From: Pseudomonas sp. REP124 | Lineage (GTDB): Bacteria; Pseudomonadota; Gammaproteobacteria; Pseudomonadales; Pseudomonadaceae | Assembly: GCF_020164475.1 (NCBI RefSeq) | Contig: NZ_JAIQWX010000007.1 | Coordinates: forward strand, 1-64,000 | DNA length: 64,000 nucleotides | Direction of reading: 5' to 3' | In this document: positions 57,341 to 64,000 of the stretch, piece by piece | Numbering within the stretch: the first letter of the stretch is position 1 | Layout: every line of letters starts with the position of its first letter | The notes under the pieces: model-generated | The model's input: the letters and a program-made list of their open reading frames with translations, nothing else | Database searches by the model: none | Told to the model about the DNA's origin: nothing | Program-made: the position numbers and the translations under genes

Positions 57341-58120
57341 TTACAGACCCGAACAGCTGTGTCCGCCGTCGACCGTGATCTCGGTTCCGGTCATGCCCCT
57401 TCCCGCCTGGGATGCCAGCAACAGCAGTGCCCCGTCCAGGTCCTCGCACTGGCAGAAAGCCCGCGAAGGAATCCGCGCGCGCAACCGCTCACCCGCTTCG
57501 CCGCTCAGGAACGCCTCATTGATTTCCGTCATCACGTAGCCGGGGGCAATGGCGTTGACCCGGATGCCGTACCGCGCCAGTTCCAGCGCCATGGAGCGGG
57601 TCAGATGGCTCAAGCCGGCCTTGGCGGCGCAGTAGGGGCCGACCCCGCCGCCGACCCGGCTGGCGAGGATGGAGGTGATATTGATCAGGCTGCCTTCCCT
57701 GCCCGCGGCAACCATGCGCCGCGCGGCTTCCTGGGCGACCATCCAGGCGCCTTTGAGATTGGTGTCGAGGATCGCCTGCCAATCGGCATCGGTGTACTCC
57801 AGGGCACGTTTGGTGTCGCTGATACCGGCGTTGTTCACCACCACATCCAGCGTCTCCCAATCCGCCTCGATGGCATCCAGGCAACGGATGACCGACTCGC
57901 GGGAGGTCACGTCGAGTTCGTAGGCGCGTGCCTGATGACCTTCGAAGTTCAGGTCACGGACCAGCTCCTCGAGTCGATCGACCCGACGCGCCGCCACCGC
58001 CACCCGGGCTCCGGCCGCCGCCAGCGTTTTGGCAAAGTGTCGGCCAAGCCCGCTGGAAGCACCGGTTACCAGGACGACTCGCCCCCTGAGGTCGAACAGT
58101 TGCGAGGGATTGCGGTTCAT
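57341..58120 (-). CDS. short-chain dehydrogenase, LvaD-position SDR
   Basis: The 259-residue classical SDR has TGASSGLG at about 18-25, AARRVDR, VNNAG, the catalytic Ser in INITSILAS, YCAAK (YxxxK) at about 165, and the C-terminal VDGGHSC. In the known levulinate pathway an SDR (LvaD) reduces levulinyl-CoA to 4-hydroxyvaleryl-CoA; by position and family this may catalyse a comparable oxidoreduction of a CoA ester, but a generic 3-hydroxyacyl-CoA role is equally possible. It overlaps the acyl-CoA dehydrogenase gene by 4 bp (ATGA) and is the last gene of the operon. Confidence 0.85.
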   Translation of the reverse strand: MNRNPSQLFDLRGRVVLVTGASSGLGRHFAKTLAAAGARVAVAARRVDRLEELVRDLNFEGHQARAYELDVTSRESVIRCLDAIEADWETLDVVVNNAGISDTKRALEYTDADWQAILDTNLKGAWMVAQEAARRMVAAGREGSLINITSILASRVGGGVGPYCAAKAGLSHLTRSMALELARYGIRVNAIAPGYVMTEINEAFLSGEAGERLRARIPSRAFCQCEDLDGALLLLASQAGRGMTGTEITVDGGHSCSGL

Positions 58121-59295
58121 TCGGTGGCTCCTTCGTTGCCGCGTGCAAGAATTTTTTTCGCCAGGCTCATGCGGTGAACCTCGTTGGGGCCGTCATAGAT
58201 GCGGAAACCACGGGCGTCGCGGAAGATCCGGTCGACGATGGCTTCACTGGTCACGCCCTGCCCGCCCAGCACCTGGACGCAGCGATCGATCACCCGCCAG
58301 ATGCCTTCGGAGCTGATGACCTTGGTCATGCTCGATTCGAAGTTGCCGCGCTCGCCCTGATCCAGTACCCACGCGCAGTGCCAGATGGCCAGGCGGGTGG
58401 TCAGCAGGTCCATTTCGTTGTCGGCCAGCATGAAGCCGACGCCTTGATGCTCACCCAGCCGCTTGCCGAACGATTCACGCCGACGGGCATAGGCGCAGGC
58501 CACATCGTGCGCCCGCCGCGCCTGCCCCAGCCAACGCATGCAATGGGTCAGGCGAGCCGGCGCCAGACGGACCTGGGCGTAGCGAAAGCCCTTGCCGATT
58601 TCCCCCAGCACATCGCAGGCCGGAATCCGCAGGTTCTCGAAGCGCAGCACCGCATGGCCTCCGGTGAAGCAGCTGTCCAGCGAATCCATCATGCGTTCGA
58701 GGATGAAACCCGGACGGTCGGTATCGGTCAGGAACATGGTCGCGCTGCCGTCCTCCATCCGCGCCATGATGATCGCCACACTTGCGCCTTCGGCACCGGT
58801 GATCAGCCACTTGCGGCCATTGATCACGTAGTCGTCACCGTCGCGCACCGCCGTCGTGGTCAGCATCGAAGGATCGGAACCGGCGCCCGGTCCCGGTTCC
58901 GTCATCGCGAAACAGGAACGGATATGACCCTGGACCATCGGCAACAGCCAGCGTTGTTTCTGCGCTTCGCTGGCCACCACCTCCATCAGGTGAATGTTGC
59001 CTTCGTCCGGGGCGTGGATGTTCAACGCGGTGGGACCCAGCGGCGAGTACGCGGCTTCCTCGAAGAGGATCGCCTTGGCCACGTGAGACAGGCCCAGGCC
59101 ACCCATGTCCCGGGAGGCATGGGGCGTCAGCAGTCCATGGGCGCGAGCCTTTTCGACCAAGGCCTGGCGCAGTTCTTCGGAGGGGCCGTGGGGCCCTTGG
59201 CGCGGGTCCTGCTCCATCGGGATGATTTCGTTGGCGATGAATTGTCTGACCTTGGCCTGCAAGGTCAGCAAGTCGTCGGAAAGGGCGAAGTTCAT
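58117..59295 (-). CDS. acyl-CoA dehydrogenase, ACAD10/11-like
   Basis: The 392-residue protein is an acyl-CoA dehydrogenase fold: APDEGNIHLMEVVASEAQKQRW, CFAMTEPGPGAGSDPSMLTTTAV (quoted in part: TEPGPGAGSDPSMLTTTA), INGRKWLITGAEGA, and the flavin-binding QVLGGQGVTSEAIVDRIFRDARGFRIYDGPNEVHRMSL (quoted in part: RIYDGPNEVHR). The catalytic-base position (Glu in MCAD, YEGT) is Asp here (YDGP), as in the ACAD10/11 branch. These enzymes, with a kinase partner, convert 4-hydroxyacyl-CoA via a phosphorylated intermediate. It is in one operon with an APH-type kinase, which supports that reading. Confidence 0.88.
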   Translation of the reverse strand: MNFALSDDLLTLQAKVRQFIANEIIPMEQDPRQGPHGPSEELRQALVEKARAHGLLTPHASRDMGGLGLSHVAKAILFEEAAYSPLGPTALNIHAPDEGNIHLMEVVASEAQKQRWLLPMVQGHIRSCFAMTEPGPGAGSDPSMLTTTAVRDGDDYVINGRKWLITGAEGASVAIIMARMEDGSATMFLTDTDRPGFILERMMDSLDSCFTGGHAVLRFENLRIPACDVLGEIGKGFRYAQVRLAPARLTHCMRWLGQARRAHDVACAYARRRESFGKRLGEHQGVGFMLADNEMDLLTTRLAIWHCAWVLDQGERGNFESSMTKVISSEGIWRVIDRCVQVLGGQGVTSEAIVDRIFRDARGFRIYDGPNEVHRMSLAKKILARGNEGATE

Positions 59296-59324
59296 AGGGA
59301 TTTTCCTTGGGTACAGAAGGTTCT

Positions 59325-60044
59325 TCAGGCTCTCAAGCCATCGGGCTTGATCGCGCTGAACAGATTCTCGAGGACGGTGTTTTGAATGGCGGACTTGTGC
59401 GGGTCGTAAGGGGTGTAATTGAGGGTCCGAATGATCGCGTCGGTGACCTGACTGCCACGCATGTCGATGTCCACGATGTTGAGACAGGCAGTGTCCTGCT
59501 CAAAGGCGGCAATTTCGGTCAGGCCTGCACCGCTGGCCCACGCCAGCAGCACACGATTGACCGCGTCATGGCTGACGATCAGGGCGCTGTTCCATTCGGG
59601 TTCGGCAAGCAGGTCGAAGAACACCCGCAGCACCCGTCGCTCGAACGCATCCCAGCGCTCGCCGCCCAGGAAGGTCGCATCGGGCAAGGCGGCAAACCGG
59701 TAAGCGCCGGTGACCGCGTCGAACAAGGTGTCGGCGGGCAACTCGCGCAAGCGTCCGGCACGGATTTCCCGCAATTGCGGCGTTGCGTCGAAGGCGACAT
59801 CGCGCCCGGTCAGCAACAGCTTCAGGGTCTGCTGCGCCCTCGGATAATCCGAGCACAGGACCCGGTCGAACGTGAGCGAATCGAGCACTTGCCCGAGTGC
59901 CTGCACCTGCTGTTCACCCGTGCGGGACAGCGGCACCAACCGTGGGTCCAGCGGACTGCCGTCGGCATTGAAGTAATCGACATGGCCATGGCGTACCAGG
60001 TAGCAACGGCGACGGCGGATCGGCTGCTCAGGCCTGCTGGTCAT
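59325..60044 (-). CDS. histidine phosphatase family protein
   Basis: The 239-residue protein has the phosphohistidine motif CYLVRHGHVDY (RHG, about residues 16-20), SRTGEQQVQALG, CSDYPRAQQTL and the second histidine in ALIVSHDAVNR near 170, the layout of cofactor-independent phosphoglycerate-mutase-like phosphatases. The start overlaps the upstream DUF6285-like gene by 17 bp. No phosphatase belongs to the P. putida lva operon as I know it, so this gene is an addition. It might dephosphorylate the phosphoacyl-CoA intermediate or a by-product, or clear an inhibitor. Confidence 0.82.
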   Translation of the reverse strand: MTSRPEQPIRRRRCYLVRHGHVDYFNADGSPLDPRLVPLSRTGEQQVQALGQVLDSLTFDRVLCSDYPRAQQTLKLLLTGRDVAFDATPQLREIRAGRLRELPADTLFDAVTGAYRFAALPDATFLGGERWDAFERRVLRVFFDLLAEPEWNSALIVSHDAVNRVLLAWASGAGLTEIAAFEQDTACLNIVDIDMRGSQVTDAIIRTLNYTPYDPHKSAIQNTVLENLFSAIKPDGLRA

Positions 60045-60411
60045 CGGCCACCACCTTTGGATTGCTGACGGCGAGATTCGCCCGGGTGATCTCCATCAAT
60101 GCAGCCAGCAAGGTCTCGTTGGCATCGCCGGTCCGATCGTAGAGGCCCTGGCGGATGAACTGGCTGAGCAGCGCCCGGGCATCCTGCGGTGTCAGTCCGG
60201 CGAGGCTGTGGATCCCCAGCACATCCGCCAGACGCTGTTCCTCCACCCACTCGGCCGAGGGGCCCAGATCGATCTCCCGGCAGGTCATCGCCATGGCACT
60301 GGCGATCATCCGGCATTCGTAATGAAGGTGTTCCGGCAAGGCGGGCATCAGTTGCTTGAGCAGCACCTCACGGGCGGTCTGCATGAGCTCCGTTGCATTG
60401 GGCTGGATCAT
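60028..60411 (-). CDS. DUF6285-like small protein (LvaB-position)
   Basis: The 127-residue protein is all-helical, with ARE/LLKQLMPALPEHLHYECRMIASAMAMTCREIDLG (quoted in part: HLHYECRMIASAMAMTCREI), a mid helix VEEQRLADVLG, and C-terminal LLAALMEITRANLAVSNP. It matches the small DUF6285 protein that accompanies APH-type kinases. In the levulinate system the corresponding small protein LvaB is reported to be needed for kinase activity; that this protein does the same is inference. It overlaps the kinase gene by 4 bp. Confidence 0.75.
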   Translation of the reverse strand: MIQPNATELMQTAREVLLKQLMPALPEHLHYECRMIASAMAMTCREIDLGPSAEWVEEQRLADVLGIHSLAGLTPQDARALLSQFIRQGLYDRTGDANETLLAALMEITRANLAVSNPKVVADDQQA

Positions 60412-61466
60412 GTCCGTCCTCCACTGAGCGTCAGGATTTCATATTCGAGTTCCGGCACCATGCGGCCGGTGAGCGCCAGTTCCAATGAACGCTGTTGGCC
60501 CGACAAGTGACGCTGGGCCTGTTGCACCGCCACCACGGCCCAGCGGATGTGCGCCATGAGTTGCCAGAACTTCAGTTCCTCGCGGGTCGGGCTGTAACCG
60601 GAAACGGTCTGATAGCCATGCAGGAAATCGCTCAGCTCGCCCATGCCGCCCGCCTCACGATCCGGGCGGGCGAAGCGCCAACACTTGGCGCTGAACCAGC
60701 CAAGGTCCTCGCGCGGATCGCCCCAGCAGGCGAACTCCCAGTCCAGCACGCCCGCCAGGCGTCCTTGATCGACCATGTAGTTGCCGGTGCGGTAGTCCCG
60801 GTGAATCAGCCGGACAGGCATCGGCTCCGGGCGATGCAACTCGCACCAGCGCAGGCCCCATTCGATGACCGGATGGCTGCTCGGCAACTCATTGAGGTAC
60901 TGCCGGTACAGATTGATCGTGGCCTGAATCGGATCGCTCGCCGGTGCGGGCAGAAACCCCAGGCCCGGATGATCCGGGGTGATTTGATGCAGCAGCGCCA
61001 GACTGCGTCCCAGCTCTTCGCTGAGGGCGCTTCTGGCGCTGTCGAGATTTTTGTCCAGCGTCAGGCGATGGCCGCTGGCCGTGCCGCCAATGGCCTGCAT
61101 GATGAAAAAGTCGCGGCCGATGACCGACGCGTCCTGGCACAGCCACAGCGGCTGCGGCACTTTCACCCCGGCCTGGTGCACGGCACTCAATACCGCAAAC
61201 TCCTGAGCGCGGCTCATGCTGACCGCAACCGACGATGGCGAGTCGGTGCGCAGCACCCATTGGCGCCTGACGCGTTCACCGCCCTCGGTCACTTGCGCCT
61301 GCAGCAGCCAGTTTTCCTGGATCGCGCCACCGGAAAGGCGCTGGCTTTTTTCGATTTGCACCGGCTCGCCATCGAGCCGGCTGGTCAGGAATGTCGCCAA
61401 CGCCTGGTGCGCGTCGCCGACATCGACCCGTGGGTACGGGGTTCCTGAAAGATGGAGGGTCGTCAT
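60408..61466 (-). CDS. APH-type phosphotransferase (LvaA/ACAD10-kinase-like)
   Basis: Starting at MTTLHLSGTP (AGAAGAA upstream) gives 352 residues. It has an aminoglycoside-phosphotransferase fold: SRAQEFAVLSAVHQAGVKVPQPLWL, FFIMQAIGG, the catalytic loop IHRDYRTGNYMVDQG (HxDxxxxN), and LAGVLDWEFACWGDPREDLGWF with the metal-binding Asp. The ACAD10/11 and LvaA kinases of this family phosphorylate the 4-hydroxy group of hydroxyacyl-CoAs. It is the first gene of the five-gene operon and has its own sigma-54 promoter. Substrate not proven. Confidence 0.85.
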   Translation of the reverse strand: MTTLHLSGTPYPRVDVGDAHQALATFLTSRLDGEPVQIEKSQRLSGGAIQENWLLQAQVTEGGERVRRQWVLRTDSPSSVAVSMSRAQEFAVLSAVHQAGVKVPQPLWLCQDASVIGRDFFIMQAIGGTASGHRLTLDKNLDSARSALSEELGRSLALLHQITPDHPGLGFLPAPASDPIQATINLYRQYLNELPSSHPVIEWGLRWCELHRPEPMPVRLIHRDYRTGNYMVDQGRLAGVLDWEFACWGDPREDLGWFSAKCWRFARPDREAGGMGELSDFLHGYQTVSGYSPTREELKFWQLMAHIRWAVVAVQQAQRHLSGQQRSLELALTGRMVPELEYEILTLSGGRT

Positions 61467-61505
61467 GGTTGGTTCTTCTCGTAGGTGTGACCTGAACGAG
61501 GTGAG

Positions 61506-61521
61506 AGCAAGAGCCACGCCA
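61506..61521 (-). promoter_or_regulatory. sigma-54 promoter of the five-gene operon
   Basis: The minus strand reads TGGCGTGGCTCTTGCT: GG and GC ten bases apart. It lies 40 bp before the kinase ATG. Confidence 0.72.
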
Positions 61522-61627
61522 TGTGCGAATCGCGACCGAAGTTAAATTTTTTTACCTTTTAAAACAGTGAATTACAGCAATACAAAGAGCCTCATCGGTC
61601 CTCTCCGACAGGCTGTCGATTGCAGAT

Positions 61628-61645
61628 CTGAAATGTTTGTTTCAA
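61628..61645. promoter_or_regulatory. activator operator CTGAAA-N6-TTTCAA (five-gene operon)
   Basis: CTGAAA-TGTTTG-TTTCAA matches the element at 56167-56184 in all 12 defined positions. Its distal end is 125 bp from the operon GG (61520), against 124 bp for the decarboxylase-like gene. Confidence 0.7.
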
Positions 61646-61711
61646 CATGGAAAAGAACGAACACGGCCGACCCGCGCGGTGCATCCGGCCTGTCTTACGA
61701 GCGCAAACAGC

Positions 61712-63676
61712 ATGCAAACAGAACAGTACCTGCCCCGCGTCATCGCCCTGATCACGCATTTGCACACCCCGCAAAGTCCCAGTCGCATGGCGCGAATCGT
61801 CCAGCAGGTGATCCCGGATTACCAGAACCGCACGCAGCTCGAGATCGTGGAAACCAGCGTCACGCAACTGCTGGACAAGGGCCGCGAACTGGAGAGCCGC
61901 GGGGATGTGGACATGATCATCTGCTCCGGTGCCACGGCCGACTATTTGCGTCGATACCTCTCGACCACAATCCTGTCGATCCGCATGGGCGAGTACGACC
62001 TGATTCGCGCGATCGACCTGGCGAAGGCACGCGCCACCAAGGTCGGCATCCTGACCTTCCAGAACACCCATCCGGAACTGGAGGCCATGGCCTCGCTCTT
62101 CACCGTCGACATCCGCCAGGCGACCTACACCAGTTTCGAAGAGGCCCGTCAGCAGATCCGCCTCTTGATGAACGACGGTTACGGGGTGATCGTCGGCTCT
62201 TCCACCGCCGTCGAGGTGGCCGAGGAAGCCGGCGCCCAGGGCGTGCTTGCGCTGAACGCCGATGCCGTGCGCCGGACACTGGACGACGCCCTGGCCATCT
62301 GCCGCAGCCGCGCCCTCGCGCTGATTCAGCAACAACGCCTGAACGCGGTGTTGCGCAACCTCACCGATGGTGTGATCGCCATCGACGCCAACGGTGTGGT
62401 GCAGTCGCTCAACCCGAAAATGGCCAGCCTGCTGGGCGTCTCCAGCGAATGGGCCCACGAGCGGCACATCGCCGAGATACTGCCTGACCTGAGCATTGCC
62501 CAGGTGCTGAGCAGTGGCGAGACCGAAGAAAGTCGTCTGATCAAGGCGGGCGGCAAAACCCTGGCCGCCAACATCAGCCCGATCATCGACAACGGCAAGA
62601 CCGACGGCGCGATCATCACTTGCCAGGAAACCAACGTCATTCAGCGTGCCGATCGCCGCATCCGCGCCCAGGCCCGTCCGCGCCAGTTCACCGCGCGTTA
62701 TCGCTTCGAGCAGATTCTCGGCGACGCCCCCGGCTTTCGCGAAATGTTGCGCCTGGCGCAGGGCTACGCTCAGACCGATTCCACGGTATTGATCACCGGT
62801 GAAAGCGGCACGGGCAAGGAGTTGCTCGCGCAAAGCCTGCACAATGCCAGCCCGCGTCAGCCCGGTCCCTTTGTCGCGATCAACTGTGCGGCGTTTCCCG
62901 AATCCCTGCTGGAAAGCGAGCTGTTCGGCTACGAGGAAGGCGCCTTCACCGGATCGCGCAAGGGCGGCAAGATCGGCCTGATCGAAACCGCGCACACCGG
63001 CTCGCTGTTTCTCGACGAAATCGGCGACATGCCGGTCTCCCTGCAGACCCGCTTGCTGCGTGTCCTGCAGGAGCGGGAAGTGTTGCGCCTTGGCGCGTCC
63101 GAACCGACGCCGGTGGATATCCGGGTCATCGCCGCCACCCACTGCGACTTGCGCGAACGCATCAAGGATGGCCGCTTCCGCGAAGACCTCTACTACCGGC
63201 TCAACATCCTGCGCCTGGCGGTTCCACCCTTGCGCGAACGTCCCCAGGACATCGCGACCCTCGCCCGGGCGATTCTGCAAAAACTGCCCCGCCATCCGCA
63301 GGCGAAAGGCTTCGATCAACAGCTGCAAAACCTGATGCCCTGGCTGCTCAAACACCGCTGGCCGGGGAATATTCGTGAGCTGGAGAACATCATTGAGCGC
63401 GCGGCCCTTTCCGGTCGGGAGCTGAACGATCGTCAGGCGTCCGGAACCCTCCACACGCTGTTCCCCGAACTGTTCGAGGACGCGCAGGTGCAAAACCCGG
63501 CGGCCGGCGCGCAGGCCTCGGGCGTGGATCTGCGCAGCTTCGGCAAGGCCACGGAGGTGGCGCATGTCCGGCAAGTGGTGGACGCCTGCAACGGCGACAT
63601 GGATGAAGCCGCGCGCCGCCTGGGCATCAGCCGCACGACCCTGTGGCGACGTTTGCGCGCAGGACCGGACAGGTGA
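61712..63676 (+). CDS. sigma-54-dependent activator, PrpR_N-PAS-AAA+-Fis
   Basis: Starting at MQTEQYLPRV (weak GAGCG site) gives 654 residues. An N-terminal PrpR_N domain (about 1-190, effector sensing) is followed by PAS (about 205-310). The AAA+ domain runs about 330-570 with Walker A GESGTGKE (363-370), GAFTGS (410-415; GAFTGA is usual, with Ser in the last place) and LFLDEIGD (432-439). A C-terminal Fis helix-turn-helix (AARRLGISRTTLWRRLR) ends it. The loop variant may still contact sigma-54. It lies between the two outward promoters it likely controls. LvaR, the regulator of the P. putida levulinate genes, is also sigma-54-dependent. Confidence 0.9.
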   Translation: MQTEQYLPRVIALITHLHTPQSPSRMARIVQQVIPDYQNRTQLEIVETSVTQLLDKGRELESRGDVDMIICSGATADYLRRYLSTTILSIRMGEYDLIRAIDLAKARATKVGILTFQNTHPELEAMASLFTVDIRQATYTSFEEARQQIRLLMNDGYGVIVGSSTAVEVAEEAGAQGVLALNADAVRRTLDDALAICRSRALALIQQQRLNAVLRNLTDGVIAIDANGVVQSLNPKMASLLGVSSEWAHERHIAEILPDLSIAQVLSSGETEESRLIKAGGKTLAANISPIIDNGKTDGAIITCQETNVIQRADRRIRAQARPRQFTARYRFEQILGDAPGFREMLRLAQGYAQTDSTVLITGESGTGKELLAQSLHNASPRQPGPFVAINCAAFPESLLESELFGYEEGAFTGSRKGGKIGLIETAHTGSLFLDEIGDMPVSLQTRLLRVLQEREVLRLGASEPTPVDIRVIAATHCDLRERIKDGRFREDLYYRLNILRLAVPPLRERPQDIATLARAILQKLPRHPQAKGFDQQLQNLMPWLLKHRWPGNIRELENIIERAALSGRELNDRQASGTLHTLFPELFEDAQVQNPAAGAQASGVDLRSFGKATEVAHVRQVVDACNGDMDEAARRLGISRTTLWRRLRAGPDR

Positions 63677-63685
63677 CCCTCCCAC

Positions 63686-63729
63686 TTCAAATATGAAAAT
63701 TCAAGCCTGAACAATGTTCCAGGTTTGAA
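63686..63729 (+). promoter_or_regulatory. degenerate activator sites upstream of the acyl-CoA synthetase
   Basis: TTCAAATATGAA (63686), TTCAAGCCTGAA (63700) and TTCCAGGTTTGAA (63717). The CTGAA beginning at 63707 is exactly 124 bp before the sigma-54 GG at 63831, as upstream of the decarboxylase-like gene, but its right half has drifted. Confidence 0.5.
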
Positions 63730-63788
63730 ATCCAGCAGAACGCACGTATCGCGAAAGCGGGCGTGCGCATAAAGATATTTTCTTTATT

Positions 63789-63801
63789 TAACAAATAGTT
63801 A
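63789..63801 (+). promoter_or_regulatory. IHF-like site
   Basis: TAACAAATAGTTA matches WATCAANNNNTTR except at one defined position, and lies in an AT-rich stretch between the activator site and the promoter. Confidence 0.4.
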
Positions 63802-63828
63802 TCATCACAAAAGCACTTGCAACGCCGA

Positions 63829-63845
63829 TTGGCACAGCCATTGCT
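63829..63845 (+). promoter_or_regulatory. sigma-54 promoter of the acyl-CoA synthetase
   Basis: ttggcacagccattgct contains TGGCAC and TTGC with GG and GC ten bases apart, the best match of the sigma-54 promoters here. It is 65 bp before the GTG start. Confidence 0.8.
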
Positions 63846-63909
63846 CTGACCCTGCCGAGGGATCCTGCATCGATCCCCAGCCCAATAAGAACAAGGCAGG
63901 AGGTCGCCT

Positions 63910-64000
63910 GTGCTAGGCATGATGATGAACTTCAACCTGGGTATCGCCGCCATCATGCGGTATGCCGACCAGGTTGCTGCCGATACCGAGATCGTTTCGT
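63910..64000 (+). CDS. AMP-dependent acyl-CoA synthetase, N-terminal fragment cut by window end
   Basis: A GTG start follows AGGAGG with six bases between. The visible 30 residues (MLGMMMNFNLGIAAIM, then RYADQVAADTEIVS) resemble the N-terminus of long-chain acyl-CoA synthetases (RYADQVAADTEIVSR-type start). Only this part is inside the window. It lies directly after the activator gene and its own sigma-54 promoter, where an LvaE-type synthetase would be needed to make the CoA thioester that starts the pathway. Confidence 0.65.
   Translation, partial: MLGMMMNFNLGIAAIMRYADQVAADTEIVS

Overview
The window reads as a chromosomal stretch of a fluorescent-group Pseudomonas. The evidence is high GC, dense GTGGGAGCGGGCTTGCTCGCG-type REP/REPIN palindromes in most gaps, many LysR regulators, and typical Pseudomonas proteins (membrane malate:quinone oxidoreductase, OsmC-YcaO fusion, NirBD). 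This assignment is inference from sequence style; no database was searched. I see no rRNA, tRNA, CRISPR array, prophage or insertion sequence.

Layout. 0.2-1.2 kb: a tetraheme cytochrome and a ferric-reductase-like membrane protein. 1.6-9.4 kb: an amine or opine-type oxidase cluster (two DAO-family oxidases, an OoxA/HcnB-like flavoprotein, an amino-acid-type binding protein, a VOC protein, a divergent LysR and a metallo-hydrolase). 9.5-10.1 kb: a coiled-coil FlxA-like protein. 10.3-17.1 kb: a 1,826-residue kinase-like/AAA/GAF/PAS/histidine kinase flanked by two FixJ-type receivers. 17.4-19.6 kb: OsmC-YcaO. 19.8-23 kb: two envelope or unknown proteins divergent from an OmpR-type two-component system. 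23-31.7 kb: small regulators, SDRs, a diguanylate cyclase and exported proteins.

31.7-41.8 kb: a seven-gene minus-strand operon (flavin reductase, ribose-type ABC importer, luciferase-like monooxygenase, two-subunit transketolase) with a divergent LysR and an adjacent FGGY kinase. It looks like an undescribed catabolic pathway for a sugar-like compound. It ends at a strong terminator, and two of its genes carry Hfq/Crc-like CA motifs at their ribosome binding sites.

42-56 kb: lipoproteins, a hydrolase, VOC proteins, a 27-residue membrane peptide, mqo, ilvD, a chemoreceptor, an NTF2-like exported protein and nirBD. The nirB leader contains a sigma-54 promoter and two six-nucleotide-loop hairpins of the ANTAR (NasT) type. 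The second hairpin competes with an intrinsic terminator.

56.3-64 kb: the most interesting region. A PrpR-type sigma-54 activator sits among three units: a five-gene operon (APH-type kinase, DUF6285-like protein, histidine phosphatase, ACAD10/11-type dehydrogenase, SDR), a Tat-exported acetoacetate-decarboxylase-like gene, and an AMP-dependent acyl-CoA synthetase cut by the window end. The set resembles the levulinate (lva) pathway, which handles 4-hydroxyacyl-CoA through phosphorylation. All three units have a GG-N10-GC sigma-54 promoter. Two carry the operator CTGAAA-N6-TTTCAA, and the third a degenerate copy, at the same 124-125 bp distance. This points to one regulon for a variant lva-like pathway.
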